Origin: Mycolicibacterium brumae
GTDB taxonomy: Bacteria > Actinomycetota > Actinomycetes > Mycobacteriales > Mycobacteriaceae
DNA: 64,000 bases
Direction of reading: 5' to 3'
NCBI RefSeq assembly: GCF_025215495.1
Contig: NZ_CP104302.1
Span: 1,674,001-1,738,000, forward strand
Both the position numbers and the translations under genes were made by a program. Position 1 is the stretch's first letter. The number at the start of each line of letters is the position of its first letter. Below the pieces are notes generated by a model. That model ran no database searches, was not told the origin of the DNA, and saw nothing but the letters and a program-made list of their open reading frames with translations. This document shows positions 10,401 to 19,900 of the stretch, one piece after another.

Positions 10401-12054
10401 GCACAAGGTGTACCCGTGGGTGGCCGAGGTCCGGCACTCCACGCCGGGGGTCGGCCTGATCTCCCCGCCGCCGCATCACGATATCTACTCCATCGAGGAT
10501 CTCGCGCAGCTGATCCACGACCTGAAGAACGCCAACCCGCAAGCGCGGATCCACGTCAAGCTGGTCAGCGAGAACGGGGTCGGCACCGTCGCCGCGGGCG
10601 TGTCCAAGGCGCACGCCGACGTGGTGCTCATCTCCGGGCACGACGGCGGCACCGGGGCCACCCCGCTGACCTCGGTCAAACACGCCGGCGCCCCGTGGGA
10701 GCTCGGCCTGGCCGAAACCCAGCAGACCCTGATGCTCAACGGTCTGCGGGACCGGATCGTGGTGCAGGTCGACGGTCAGCTCAAGACCGGCCGCGACGTG
10801 ATGATCGCCGCGCTGCTGGGCGCCGAGGAGTTCGGCTTCGCCACCGCGCCGCTGGTGGTCAGCGGCTGCGTGATGATGCGGGTCTGCCATCTGGACACCT
10901 GCCCGGTGGGCGTGGCCACCCAGAACCCGGTGCTGCGCGAGCGGTTCTCCGGCAAGCCGGAGTTCGTCGAGAACTTCTTCCTGTTCCTCGCCGAAGAGGT
11001 CCGGGAGCTGTTGGCGCAGTTGGGTTTCCGCACTCTCAACGAGGCCATCGGCCAGGTCGGGATGCTCGACACGGTGCGCGCGCAGGAGCACTGGAAGGCA
11101 TTCAAGCTGGACCTCTCGGCGGTGCTGCACCAGCCCGAGTCGGCGTTCATGAACCAGGATCTGTACTGCACCTCGCAGCAGGATCACGGCCTGGACAAGG
11201 CGCTGGACCAGCAGCTGATCACCGCGTGCCGGGACGCGCTGGACAACGGCGGTGAGGTCGCGTTCGAGACCCGCATCACCAACGTGAACCGGACGGTCGG
11301 CACCATGCTCGGCCACGAGGTGACCAAGGCCTACGGCGCCGAGGGGTTGCCGGACGGGACCATCGACATCACCTTCACCGGCTCGGCCGGCAACAGCTTC
11401 GGGGCCTTCGTGCCGCGCGGCATCACGCTGCGGGTCAACGGCGACGCCAACGACTACGTCGGCAAGGGTCTGTCCGGCGGCCGGATCGTGGTGCGCCCCG
11501 CACTGGACGCCCCGGCCGGTTACGTGGCCGAGGACAACATCATCGGTGGCAACGTCATCCTGTTCGGCGCCACCAGCGGTCAGGCCTTCCTGCGCGGCGT
11601 GGTGGGCGAGCGGTTCGCGGTCCGCAACTCCGGCGCCACCGCGGTGGTGGAGGGTGTCGGCGACCACGGTTGCGAGTACATGACCGGTGGCCGGGTGGTC
11701 ATCCTGGGCCGCACCGGACGCAACTTCGCCGCCGGCATGTCCGGCGGGGTGGCCTACGCCTACGACCCGAACGGGGAGTTGGCGACCAATCTCAACGGCG
11801 AGATGGTGGAACTCGAAAGGATCGACGACATCGACGCCGATTGGCTGGCGGAGATCATCGCCGAGCATGTCGAGGCAACCGATTCCGCGGTCGGCCGGCG
11901 GGTGCTGGACGACTGGTACATCGAACAGAGGAAGTTCGTGAAGGTGATGCCGCGCGACTACAAACGGGTGCTGCAGGTGTTTGCCGAAGCCGAGGCTTCG
12001 CAGCTGCCCGTCGCCCAGATCGAGGACCTGATCATGGCGGCCGCTCGTGGGTGA
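7447..12054 (+). CDS. gltB: Glutamate synthase (GOGAT) large subunit
   Basis: Converts glutamine and 2-oxoglutarate to two glutamates with GltD; main route of ammonium assimilation together with glutamine synthetase. The 1535-residue protein has an N-terminal class II amidotransferase domain whose nucleophile is the cysteine in EHDSCGV (residue 18, exposed by propeptide removal), the central and FMN-binding domains, the [3Fe-4S] cysteine cluster around [10 protein letters not shown], and the C-terminal beta-helix domain rich in Gly repeats. It closely resembles the Mtb protein (Rv3859c). I chose ATG 7447, with GAAGGG ten bases upstream; an in-frame TTG at 7429 is the alternative. The stop overlaps the gltD start. 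Confidence 0.96.
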   Translation: MPPRSAGLYNSAYEHDSCGVAMVVDMHGRRSRAIVDHAITALLNLEHRGAAGAEPNTGDGAGILIQVPDRFFRAVCAEQEKSFELPEAGSYATGIAFLPQSERDAAAACAAVEKIVEAEGLKLLGWRDVPTDDTLLGALARDAMPVFRQIFIGGASGMELERRAYVIRKRSEHELGTKGPGQDGPGRETVYFPSLSGATFVYKGMLTTPQLREFYLDLQDDRMESALGIVHSRFSTNTFPSWPLAHPFRRVAHNGEINTVTGNENWMRAREALIHTDVFGYHNDLNKIFPVCTPGASDTARFDEVLELLHLGGRSIAHAVLMMIPEAWERNDAMDPQLRAFYEYHASLMEPWDGPASVCFTDGVVVGAVLDRNGLRPSRVWVTDDGLVVMASEAGVLDLDPSTVVQRIRLQPGRMFLVDTAQGRIVSDAEIKAELAAAEPYRDWLDDGLFHLDELPQGDYVKMPHHRVVARQQIFGYTYEEVNLLVAPMARTGAEALGSMGTDTPIAVLSQRPRMLFDYFQQLFAQVTNPPLDAIREEVVTSLQAVIGPEGDLLNPDENSCCQIVLPQPILRNADLAKLMHVDPAHEIRGRRHGMRAAVIQCLYPVADGAQGLRKALEDVRKRVSQAIRNGARLIVLSDRESNEWLAPIPSLLFTAAVHHHLVREGSRTQVGLVVESGDAREVHHMAMLVGFGAAAINPYMAFESIEDMIDRGVIEGLSSDKAKDNYVKAAGKGVLKVMSKMGISTLASYTGAQLFQAVGVSERVLDEYFTGLHCPTGGIDLEDIAADVASRHALAFLERPDERAHRELEVGGEYQWRREGEYHLFNPDTVFKLQHSTRSGQYDVFKEYTALVNDQSEKMHSLRGLLTFKEGVRQPIPIEQVEPASEIVKRFSTGAMSFGSISAEAHETLAIAMNRLGARSNSGEGGENPARFVPDANGDSRRSAIKQVASGRFGVTSDYLTNCTDIQIKMAQGAKPGEGGQLPGHKVYPWVAEVRHSTPGVGLISPPPHHDIYSIEDLAQLIHDLKNANPQARIHVKLVSENGVGTVAAGVSKAHADVVLISGHDGGTGATPLTSVKHAGAPWELGLAETQQTLMLNGLRDRIVVQVDGQLKTGRDVMIAALLGAEEFGFATAPLVVSGCVMMRVCHLDTCPVGVATQNPVLRERFSGKPEFVENFFLFLAEEVRELLAQLGFRTLNEAIGQVGMLDTVRAQEHWKAFKLDLSAVLHQPESAFMNQDLYCTSQQDHGLDKALDQQLITACRDALDNGGEVAFETRITNVNRTVGTMLGHEVTKAYGAEGLPDGTIDITFTGSAGNSFGAFVPRGITLRVNGDANDYVGKGLSGGRIVVRPALDAPAGYVAEDNIIGGNVILFGATSGQAFLRGVVGERFAVRNSGATAVVEGVGDHGCEYMTGGRVVILGRTGRNFAAGMSGGVAYAYDPNGELATNLNGEMVELERIDDIDADWLAEIIAEHVEATDSAVGRRVLDDWYIEQRKFVKVMPRDYKRVLQVFAEAEASQLPVAQIEDLIMAAARG

Positions 12055-13513
12055 CATCAACGGCTTCCTGAAGCACACCGAGCGTGAACTGCCCACCCGG
12101 CGGCCCGTCCCGCTGCGTCTGCGGGACTGGCACGAGGTTTACGAGGAGTTCAGCCACGAGACCCTGCAGGTGCAGGCGTCGCGCTGCATGGACTGCGGTA
12201 TCCCGTTCTGCCACAACGGATGTCCGCTGGGCAACCTGATCCCGGAGTGGAACGACATGGTGTTCCGCGGGCGTTGGCGCGATGCCAGCGAGCGGCTGCA
12301 CGCCACCAACAACTTCCCGGAGTTCACCGGGCGGCTGTGTCCCGCGCCGTGCGAGGCGTCCTGTGTGCTGGGCATCAACCAGCCCGCGGTGACCATCAAG
12401 CAGGTCGAGGTCGAGATCATCGACAACGCCTACGCCGAGGGCTGGATCACGCCGCTGCCGCCGGATCAGCTGACCGGCAAGAAGGTGGCCGTCGTCGGCT
12501 CCGGGCCGGCCGGCCTGGCCGCCGCCCAGCAGCTGACCCGCGCCGGGCACTCGGTGACGGTGTTCGAGCGCGCCGACCGCATCGGTGGCCTGCTGCGCTA
12601 CGGCATCCCGGAGTTCAAGATGGAGAAGCGCCACATCGACCGTCGGCTGGACCAGATGGCGGCCGAAGGCACCCAGTTCCGCACCGGCGTGAACGTCGGC
12701 GTGGACCTGACCGTCGAGCAGTTGCGCGAGGACTTCGACGCCGTGGTGCTGGCGGGTGGGGCGACGGCGTGGCGGGACCTGCCGATCCCGGGCCGCGAGC
12801 TCGACGGCATCCACCAGGCGATGGAGTTCCTGCCGCTGGCCAACCGGGTGCAGCTCGGCGACGACATCGCCGACGCCGACGGTCTGCCGCCGATCAACGC
12901 CCGCGGCAAGCATGTGGTCATCATCGGCGGCGGCGACACCGGCGCGGACTGCCTGGGAACCAGCCACCGCCAGGGCGCGGCCAGCGTGCACCAGTTCGAG
13001 ATCATGCCGCGGCCGCCGGAGCAGCGCGCCGAGTCCACCCCGTGGCCGACCTACCCGCTGATGTTCCGGGTGTCCTCGGCGCATGAGGAGGGCGGCGAGC
13101 GGGTGTTCTCGGTGAACACCGAGCAGTTCACCGGCGTCGACGGCCGGGTGACCGGGCTCAAGGCCCACGAGGTCAAGATGACCGGCGGGCGTTTCGAGAA
13201 GGTCGCGGGCACCGATTTCGAGCTGCCGGCCGACCTGGTGCTGCTGGCCATGGGCTTCGTCGGCCCCGAGCGTGAGGGCCTGCTGACCGATCTCGGTGTG
13301 CAGCTGACCGACCGCGGGAACGTCTACCGGGACAACGACTTCCAGACTTCGGCGCCCGGCGTGTTCGTGGCCGGCGATATGGGCCGCGGGCAGTCGCTGA
13401 TCGTCTGGGCGATCGCGGAGGGCCGCGCCGCGGCCGCCGGCGTGGACCGCTACCTGATGGGGTCCTCGGCGCTGCCGGCCCCGATCAAGCCGACGGCGGC
13501 GCCGCAGCGCTGA
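12047..13513 (+). CDS. gltD: Glutamate synthase small subunit, NADPH-dependent
   Basis: The small GOGAT subunit takes electrons from NADPH through FAD and two [4Fe-4S] clusters and passes them to GltB. The 488-residue protein shows both cysteine clusters near the N terminus ([14 protein letters not shown] and [10 protein letters not shown]), the first Rossmann motif ([14 protein letters not shown]) for FAD and a second [11 protein letters not shown] motif for NADPH, followed by the C-terminal [12 protein letters not shown] motif. GTG 12047 overlaps the gltB stop by eight bases, so translation is coupled. Its 3' end overlaps the convergent GH32 remnant by 29 bases. Confidence 0.96.
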   Translation: MGDINGFLKHTERELPTRRPVPLRLRDWHEVYEEFSHETLQVQASRCMDCGIPFCHNGCPLGNLIPEWNDMVFRGRWRDASERLHATNNFPEFTGRLCPAPCEASCVLGINQPAVTIKQVEVEIIDNAYAEGWITPLPPDQLTGKKVAVVGSGPAGLAAAQQLTRAGHSVTVFERADRIGGLLRYGIPEFKMEKRHIDRRLDQMAAEGTQFRTGVNVGVDLTVEQLREDFDAVVLAGGATAWRDLPIPGRELDGIHQAMEFLPLANRVQLGDDIADADGLPPINARGKHVVIIGGGDTGADCLGTSHRQGAASVHQFEIMPRPPEQRAESTPWPTYPLMFRVSSAHEEGGERVFSVNTEQFTGVDGRVTGLKAHEVKMTGGRFEKVAGTDFELPADLVLLAMGFVGPEREGLLTDLGVQLTDRGNVYRDNDFQTSAPGVFVAGDMGRGQSLIVWAIAEGRAAAAGVDRYLMGSSALPAPIKPTAAPQR

Positions 13514-14736
13514 CCGCGAGTTCGACGATCCGGATCTGACCGCCGCGCCCGCCGACACGCACGAGCGTCGGCGTCAGCGCTCCGGTCAGGTCGGTCAGCA
13601 CCCGGGTCCCGTCCTCGGCGAAGAGTTCGAGTCCGTGCCGGTCGTACCAGAGCGTGATCGCGATGGGCGCGTTCCTGGCGACGGGCATGCGTTCGACGCC
13701 GGCGAACGCCGGCGGGAAGCCGCGGGCGGCGCCGCGACGATCGACGTGAATCACCCCGGCGACCGCGTCGTATTCCACCGTGACGCGGCTGCCGTCGTCG
13801 CCGGCCAACTCGACGGCGAAACCGTTCGCCGATCCCGGGTCGACGGCGAGATCCAGACGGCCTGCCGGCGGGATCGGCAGGTCCAGCTCCTGCCCGAGGT
13901 CCAGTGCCAGGTTGTCCACCCGGGCGTGCTCGCGTAGCTCGGGGCCGACCGGGACCTGGCGCAGCCGGGGGTCGCCGTCGACGTCGGTCAGCGACAGCCG
14001 GCGGGCCAGGGTCATCCGTCCGCGTTGCGGGGCGGCGGGGTCGACCGGCATCTGTCGGGCGTAGTCCCAGTTGTTCATCCAGGCGATCAGGGTGCGGTCG
14101 GCATCGGGGAGCCCGGTGAAGCTGACCCCGGCGTAACAGTCCCGGCCGTAGTCCAGCCACCGCGTCGTCTCCGGGTGTTCGGCGGTGAAGGTGACCCCGT
14201 CGAAGTCGCCGACGAAGTACTGGGTGCCCGAACCGCCGGCGACGCAGCCCGCGTTCAGGCTGACCAGCAGCACCCAACGCACCCGGTCGGAGTCCTCGAC
14301 GCGCAACGGGAACAGGTCCGGGCATTCCCATTCGCCGCCGACCGCGCCCGCCGGCCCGAATTCCGACAGCGATTCCCAGCGCAGCAGATCCTCGGAGCGG
14401 TAGAAGACCACCCGACGCTCCAACGCCTCGACGGCCACCATCACCCAGTAGGACGGTCCGTCGCCGTCCCAGCGGAAGACCTTCGGGTCGCGGAAGTCGG
14501 TCGACCCGCGGTCCAGCACCGGGTTTCCCGCGTGCTTGACCCAGATCAGCCCGCCGTCGACGCTGTGCGCGATGGACTGGGCCTGTCGTCGCCGGGTCTT
14601 GGACATCGTGGTGTAGATCGCCACCAGCACGGGGGCGCCCGGCGCGCCGAGTCCGCTGGCGCCGTCCTCATCGATGACGATCGAACCGGAGAACACCTCT
14701 TCCTCGTCGTCGAACCACAGCGCGACCGGATGGTGC
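13485..14736 (-). pseudogene. GH32 fructosidase (levanase/invertase type), N-terminus lost
   Basis: About 417 codons match a glycoside hydrolase family 32 enzyme. Visible are FSGS near the break, the RDP motif (DFRDPKVF, transition-state aspartate), the EC motif (EWECPDLF, acid/base glutamate), a FAEDG-type late motif and the C-terminal beta-sandwich. The nucleophile motif WMNDPNG, normally within the first ~50 residues, is absent; recognizable homology starts at HPVALWFDDEEE around 14735. Upstream in the same frame the translation is only the antisense of the LacI remnant. So the first ~80-90 residues are gone and the enzyme should be dead. It would have cut fructans or sucrose. The exact break is uncertain by a few bases. 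Confidence 0.8.
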
Positions 14737-15314
14737 CGCTGGTGCTGCTGAACGGGATCTCGCCGGACGGCCATCCGAGTGTGCTCCCGCAGGAGCGGGC
14801 CGCCGGGGCGGCCGTCGCCGGACACCTGCTGGAATGCGGTCATCGCGCGATCGGCATTCTCGGCGACCTTCCGGAGGTGGCCGCCGACCCCCGTCGCTCG
14901 GTCACCATCGCCGACCGGTTCGCCGGCGTCGACGAGACCCTGGCGGCCGCCGGGGTCGAGCCGGCGCGGCTGCCGGTGCGCGCCTGGGCGCCCGGGGTCG
15001 GCTATGAGGGCACACACCAGCTGCTCGACGGCCATCCCGAGCTGACCGCGATCATCGCCGGAAACGACAGCGTCGCGTTCGGGATCTACCAGGGATTGGC
15101 CGCGCGCGGGTTGCGGGTTGGGCGCGATGTCTCGGTGATCTCGTTCGACGACGAGGAGTTCGCCGCGTTTCAGCGGCCGGGTCTGACCACCGCCCGGTTG
15201 CCCTATCAAGAGATGGCGCAGTGCGGTGTGGACATGCTGCTCGGCTACCGGGAGGCGGGCCAGGTCCGCCTGCCGATGCCCCTGATTCTGCGGGAATCCG
15301 TGCGCCGGCTGTGA
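14729..15314 (+). pseudogene. LacI-family transcription regulator, C-terminal half only
   Basis: About 195 residues match the C-terminal half of a LacI/GalR sugar-responsive regulator: VPLVLLNG at the break, then HLLECGHRAIGILG, the AIIAGNDSVAFG segment, the ISFDDEEFA strand and the PLILRESVRRL end. The helix-turn-helix and first sugar-binding subdomain (roughly 150 residues) are missing, and no start codon with a sensible ribosome site precedes the homology. It faces away from the GH32 remnant, and both genes break off at the same spot, so a single deletion probably removed both 5' ends and the promoter region between them. Such pairs are usually a fructan enzyme and its repressor. Confidence 0.8.
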
Positions 15315-15387
15315 GCTTAGTCACGGGCCGTTGCTTGCTCTAGTTAGCGGTCATGTTTGCTGCAAGGTTCGCAACGGAAATGTAACG

Positions 15388-15463
15388 GACTCTGAGAAAA
15401 TTATGAATACCGTGATGTACCAGCGATGATCACAGCTCAATCTGGAGCAAACTTCTTAGAGTC
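15388..15463 (+). ncRNA. Possible structured RNA element (three-way junction)
   Basis: This low-GC segment can fold into a closed branched structure. An 11-bp outer stem pairs 15388-15398 (GACTCTGAGAA) with 15453-15463 (TTCTTAGAGTC), with one G-U pair. Inside are a 5-bp stem, 15412-15416 with 15429-15433, and a 4-bp stem, 15435-15438 with 15445-15448. It lies in the 302-base non-coding stretch between the LacI remnant and the small protein gene. I could not match it to a known riboswitch class. Whether it is transcribed is unknown, and a possible -10 (15565-15570) lies downstream of it, so it could also be a DNA dyad. Strand is assumed. Confidence 0.25.
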
Positions 15464-15564
15464 GAGTCACACCAGTAACAGGGGCAACACGGCGGGTTTA
15501 CTCGGCGCGCCTACCCAAGTTTGCCGGAGGTGCTTGCTCTAATGAAAACCGCGGGGCACTTCGG

Positions 15565-15570
15565 TAGCGT
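15565..15570 (+). promoter_or_regulatory. Possible -10 element of the small-protein gene
   Basis: TAGCGT fits the mycobacterial TANNNT -10 pattern and would place the transcript start near 15577, giving a leader of about 40 bases before the GTG at 15617. No clear -35 is seen. This is a weak call. Confidence 0.3.
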
Positions 15571-15616
15571 TGGGCCCCAACGTCAGCAAAGAAGTTCGAA
15601 TGCAGGAGTGATGGCA

Positions 15617-15760
15617 GTGCACGACAACCCATTGACCCGGTCTCGGGTGGGGCGAATCGCCTGGTCCTACTTCCGCCACCCGGTGAAGTCCCGAGAATTC
15701 CCGGCCAAGAACGAGCGTCTGGTCACCCAGGCGGACCTGCTGCGCCTCGGCGTCTGCTGA
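15617..15760 (+). CDS. 47-residue small basic protein of unknown function
   Basis: GTG 15617 has AGGAG eight bases upstream. The product starts MHDNPLTRSRVGRIAWSYF and ends with a single cysteine as last residue (LLRLGVC). It is basic, has one aromatic patch (WSYFRHP) and no membrane helix or signal. Third-codon-position GC is high from 15617 on and low before it, so the longer in-frame reading from 15521 or 15542 is unlikely. The gene stops one base before the convergent cobG stop. I do not recognise it. A conserved sORF, a peptide precursor or a leader peptide are possible; there is no modification enzyme beside it. Confidence 0.55.
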   Translation: MHDNPLTRSRVGRIAWSYFRHPVKSREFPAKNERLVTQADLLRLGVC

Positions 15761-15761
15761 G

Positions 15762-16937
15762 TCAGGCCCGAAGGTAGCCGGCATCCCCGGCGACCAGCAG
15801 TTCCCCGATGTGCGGGTTGCCGCAGGCGCGTTCGCAACCCACCACATGAAGATGCCCGTCCTCGGGCCGCTCGCCGAGCAGATCGGCCAGCCCCAGGGTC
15901 TCGTCGTCTGCGCAATGCAACGGCCCGCCGGCCACCGCCGCAGCGGTGTCCGCCCGCACATCGGCGCGTGATTTCTCGCAGCCCGGACTGCCGGTGCAGC
16001 AACTCACCGACAGCCACTGCGACGCCGCGTCGAACACCAGGCCCATCGGCGCCAGCACCCGCAACGCGGTGTCGGCGACGCCCTCGGTCAGATCGCAGAC
16101 CAGCACCGACCGCCACGGCGTGACCACCAGCGGCGCCTCGATCGCCGCGAGGAACTCCGCGGTGCGCGCCGGCAGCACCCCCAGCGGAATCGCACCGGCC
16201 AGGGCCACCAAACCGTCGGCATCCTGGTCGATCCAGCCGATGGGCCCGCGGGCCGTGCGGGGCGCGCGGTCCCCGGCGCCGCCACAGCGCGGAAATCCGT
16301 CCAGCAACACCGCCGAGTCGGGCAGCTCCGCCACCCGCCACGCCTTGCCGCGCGCCCGCTGAAACCGGCGGGCCACGGTGACCAGGACCTCGACCGTGTC
16401 GGCGGGGTCGATCCGCACCCCGGTGTCGACCCCGGCCAGCGACACCGCCACCGACCCGTCGGCGCGCGTCCGCGCGCACACGTCGGCGCGCAACCCGGCC
16501 ACATCCCCGCGCCCGTCATCGAGCGCGAACAGAAACCGCCCCGGCAGGTCGGCCAACTCCGGGGTGGCGCAGATCGCCGCGTCCAACTCGTCGACCAGCG
16601 GCCGGATGTCGGAAAGACCACCGCTGCGCCCGGACAGCGGGGAGGCGACGATATTGCGGGCCCGCTCATGCGTCGCCGACGGCAGCAGCCCGGCCGCCGC
16701 GACCGCCTCGGACACCGCCGCCTCATCCGCGGGCGCGATGCCGCGGATCTGCAGGCTGGCGCGGTTGGTCAATTCCAGGACCCCGGAACCGAACTCGACG
16801 GCGAGCAGCGCCAACGCGTGCAACTGGCCGTGGGTGATCATCCCACCGGGCAACCGGACCCGGGCCAGCCCGCCGTCGGCCGCCCGGTGCAACCGCAGCG
16901 CCGACGGGCAAGCGTCCTGGTCACGGGTGCGGGCCAC
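15762..16937 (-). CDS. cobG: Precorrin-3B synthase CobG
   Basis: CobG performs the oxygen-dependent ring step that turns precorrin-3A into precorrin-3B in aerobic cobalamin synthesis. The 391-residue protein belongs to the sulfite/nitrite reductase fold: a duplicated ferredoxin-like half domain and, near the C terminus, the cysteines for the [4Fe-4S] cluster (CCTGSPGCEKS and GCERACGNP). The length fits the family. The start GTG has no Shine-Dalgarno but has TACCGT six bases upstream, suggesting a leaderless transcript. It is divergent from cobN with 61 bases between the starts. In Mtb the two genes are also neighbours (Rv2064, Rv2062c). Confidence 0.93.
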   Translation of the reverse strand: MARTRDQDACPSALRLHRAADGGLARVRLPGGMITHGQLHALALLAVEFGSGVLELTNRASLQIRGIAPADEAAVSEAVAAAGLLPSATHERARNIVASPLSGRSGGLSDIRPLVDELDAAICATPELADLPGRFLFALDDGRGDVAGLRADVCARTRADGSVAVSLAGVDTGVRIDPADTVEVLVTVARRFQRARGKAWRVAELPDSAVLLDGFPRCGGAGDRAPRTARGPIGWIDQDADGLVALAGAIPLGVLPARTAEFLAAIEAPLVVTPWRSVLVCDLTEGVADTALRVLAPMGLVFDAASQWLSVSCCTGSPGCEKSRADVRADTAAAVAGGPLHCADDETLGLADLLGERPEDGHLHVVGCERACGNPHIGELLVAGDAGYLRA

Positions 16938-16943
16938 GGATCA

Positions 16944-16991
16944 ACGGTACGCCCGGGGGACGCGGTGGCCGGCGCGCAGATGCGGTAGAAA
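16944..16991. promoter_or_regulatory. Divergent leaderless promoters of cobG and cobN
   Basis: On the minus strand TACCGT (16949-16944) lies six bases before the cobG GTG. On the plus strand TAGAAA (16986-16991) lies seven bases before the cobN GTG. Neither gene has a Shine-Dalgarno. With only 61 bases between the starts there is no room for a cobalamin riboswitch. Confidence 0.5.
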
Positions 16992-16998
16992 CTGACAG

Positions 16999-19900
16999 GT
17001 GACCACCCCCTCGCGCGACGACGTCCGCCCGACCGTGCTGCTGCTGTCCACCTCGGACACCGACCTGATCACCGCCCGCGCCAGCGGCGCCGAATACCGG
17101 TGGGCCAACCCGTCCCGGCTGCTGGTCGAGGACCTGCCCGCACTGCTCGACGGCGCCGACCTGGTGGTCATCCGGATCCTCGGCGGTTACCGGGCCTGGG
17201 AGGACGGCATCGACGCGGTGCTCGCCGCCGGGCTCCCGACCGTCGTGGTCAGCGGCGAGCAGAGCCCGGACGCGGAACTGATGAAGCACTCCAGCGTGCC
17301 GGCCGGCATCGCCGTCCAGACGCACGTCTACCTGGCCCAGGGCGGCGTGGACAACCTGGCCAACCTGCACGCGTTCCTGTCCGACACCGTCTTGATGACC
17401 GGCCACGGCTTCGCCGAACCGGCGGCCATCCCCAGCTGGGGCGTGCTGGACCGCCCGGTCGTCGACGCCGACGGCCCGACGGTGGCGGTGCTGTACTACC
17501 GCGCCCAGCAGCTGGCCGGCAACACCGCCTACGTGGAGGCGCTGTGCGCGGCGATCGAGGCCGCCGGCGGCCGGGCACTCGGCGTCTACTGCGCCTCGCT
17601 GCGCACCGCCGAACCGGAACTGCTGGAGACCCTCGCCGGCGCCGACGCCATGGTGGTCACCGTGCTGGCCGCCGGCGGCGCGCGTCCCGCGAACGCCTCG
17701 GCCGGTGGCGACGACGACAGCTGGAACGTCGAACACCTTGCCGCCCTGGACATTCCGATCCTGCAGGGACTGTGCCTGACCACCCCGCGCGCGGACTGGG
17801 CCGACGGCGACGACGGCCTGTCCCCGCTGGACGTCGCCAGCCAGGTCGCGGTTCCGGAATTCGACGGCCGCATCATCACCGTCCCGTTCTCCTTCAAGGA
17901 GATCGACGCCGACGGACTGATCAGCTACGTCGCCGACGCGGAGCGCTGTGCCCGCGTCGCCGGCCTCGCGGTCCGGCACGCCCGGCTGCGCCACATCGAC
18001 CCGGCGAACAAGCAGATCGCCCTGGTCTTCTCGGCGTACCCGACCAAGCACGCCCGGATCGGAAACGCCGTCGGCCTGGACACCCCGGCCAGCGCCGTCG
18101 CGCTGCTGCGCGCGATGGGCGACGCGGGCTACGACATCGGCAGCGCGGACGCTCCGGGGGATCTGGCGACCATCGTCGAATCCGGCGACGGCGACGCGTT
18201 GATGCACACGCTCATCGAACGCGGCGGTCAGGACCAGGCCTGGCTCACCGAAGAGCAACTGGCCGCCAACCCGATCCGGGTCTCGGCCGCCGACTACGCG
18301 GCCTGGTTCGCCGGACTGCCGGCGGAACTGTCGGCGAAGGTCGTCGAGCACTGGGGCCAGCCGCCGGGGGAGATGTTCGTCGACCGCAGCCGCGACCCGG
18401 ACGGCGAGATCGTCATCGCCGCCATCCGGTCCGGCAACGTCGTCGTCGTGGTGCAACCGCCGCGCGGCTTCGGGGAGAACCCGGTGGCGATCTACCACGA
18501 TCCGGACCTGCCGCCGAGCCACCACTACCTGGCCGCCTACCGCTGGCTGGACGGCGAGTTCGGCGGGGATTTCGCCGCGGACGCCGTCGTGCACCTGGGC
18601 AAGCACGGGAACCTGGAATGGCTGCCCGGGAAAACCCTTGGCCTGTCGGAAGATTGCGGATCCGACGCGGCGTTGGGCAGCCTGCCGCTGGTGTACCCGT
18701 TCCTGGTCAACGATCCCGGTGAGGGCAGCCAGGCCAAGCGCCGCGCGCACGCGGTGCTCATCGACCACCTCATCCCCCCGATGGCGCGCGCCGAAACCTA
18801 CGGCGACATCGCCCGGCTGGAGCAATTGCTCGACGAACACGCCAACGTCTCCGCGCTGGATCCGGCGAAGCTCCCCGCCATCCGGCAGCAGATCTGGACC
18901 CTGATGCGGGCCGCCCGGATGGACCACGACCTGGGCCTGGAGGACCGGCCCGACGAGGACACCTTCGACGACATGCTGCTGCACGTCGACGGCTGGCTGT
19001 GTGAGATCAAGGACGTCCAGATCCGCGACGGCCTGCACATCCTCGGCAGCCGGCCCACCGGCGAAGCCGAAGTCGACCTGGTGCTGGCGATCCTGCGGGC
19101 CCGGCAACTGTTCGGCGGCGCCCAATCGGTGCCCGGCCTGCGCGAAGCGCTCGGACTGAACGAGGACGGCGGCGCCGACCGGGTGTCGGTGGACGACGCC
19201 GAAACCCGCGCCCGCGCACTGGTTCTCGCGCTGGCCGAACGCGGCTGGTCCGCCGACGTCGTCGATGAGCTCACCGACGACGCGGCTGTCGCCGACGTGC
19301 TGCGGTTCGCGGCCACCGAGGTGGTCCCGCGGTTGGCCGGAACGGCGGGTGAGATCGACCGGGTGCTGCACGCCCTGGACGGCGGCTTCATCCCGGCCGG
19401 CCCGTCCGGCTCCCCGCTGCGCGGACTGGTCAACGTGCTGCCCACCGGCCGCAACTTCTACTCGGTCGACCCCAAGGCCGTTCCGTCGAAGCTGGCCTGG
19501 GAAACCGGTGTCGCGCTGGCGGATTCGCTGCTGGAGCGCTACCGCGCCGACCACGGTGACTGGCCGAAGTCGGTCGGACTGTCGGTGTGGGGCACCTCGG
19601 CGATGCGCACCTCCGGCGACGACATCGCCGAGGTGCTGGCGCTGCTCGGGGTTCGCCCCGTCTGGGTCGAGGCGTCGCGGCGGGTCGTCGACCTGGAGCC
19701 GATCGGACTCGCCGAACTCGGCCGGCCGCGCATCGACGTCACGGTGCGGATCTCCGGCTTCTTCCGGGACGCGTTCCCGCACGTGGTGTCCATGCTGGAC
19801 GACGCCGTGGCCCTGGTGGCGGGTCTCGACGAACCCGCCGAGGACAATTACGTGCGCGCCCACACAACCGCGGACCTGGCCGAGCACGGCGACTGGCGCC

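Noticed and set aside
7912..12096. Very long open frame on the minus strand opposite gltB (1394 codons)
   Set aside because: It mirrors gltB exactly, its translation is Arg/His/Gln/Val-rich low-complexity, and it has no family motifs. Long antisense frames are usual at this GC content.
13485..15209. A complete 574-residue GH32 protein
   Set aside because: The first ~158 residues are only the antisense of the LacI remnant; the family N-terminus with WMNDPNG is absent.
15384..15425. TPP riboswitch (CTGAGA and CCAGCG are present)
   Set aside because: The two conserved pieces are too close together, and the rest of the TPP core (GGGG start, flanking stems) is missing.
15411..15434. CRP-type site (GTGA...TCAC) in the low-GC region
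   Set aside because: Half-sites are 14 bases apart instead of about 6.
15521..15616. N-terminal extension of the small protein (start at 15521 or 15542)
   Set aside because: Third-position GC is low and composition not protein-like before 15617, and AGGAG is placed for GTG 15617.
16938..16998. Cobalamin riboswitch between cobG and cobN
   Set aside because: The 61-base gap is far too short for a B12 riboswitch (about 200 bases) and lacks its B12-box.
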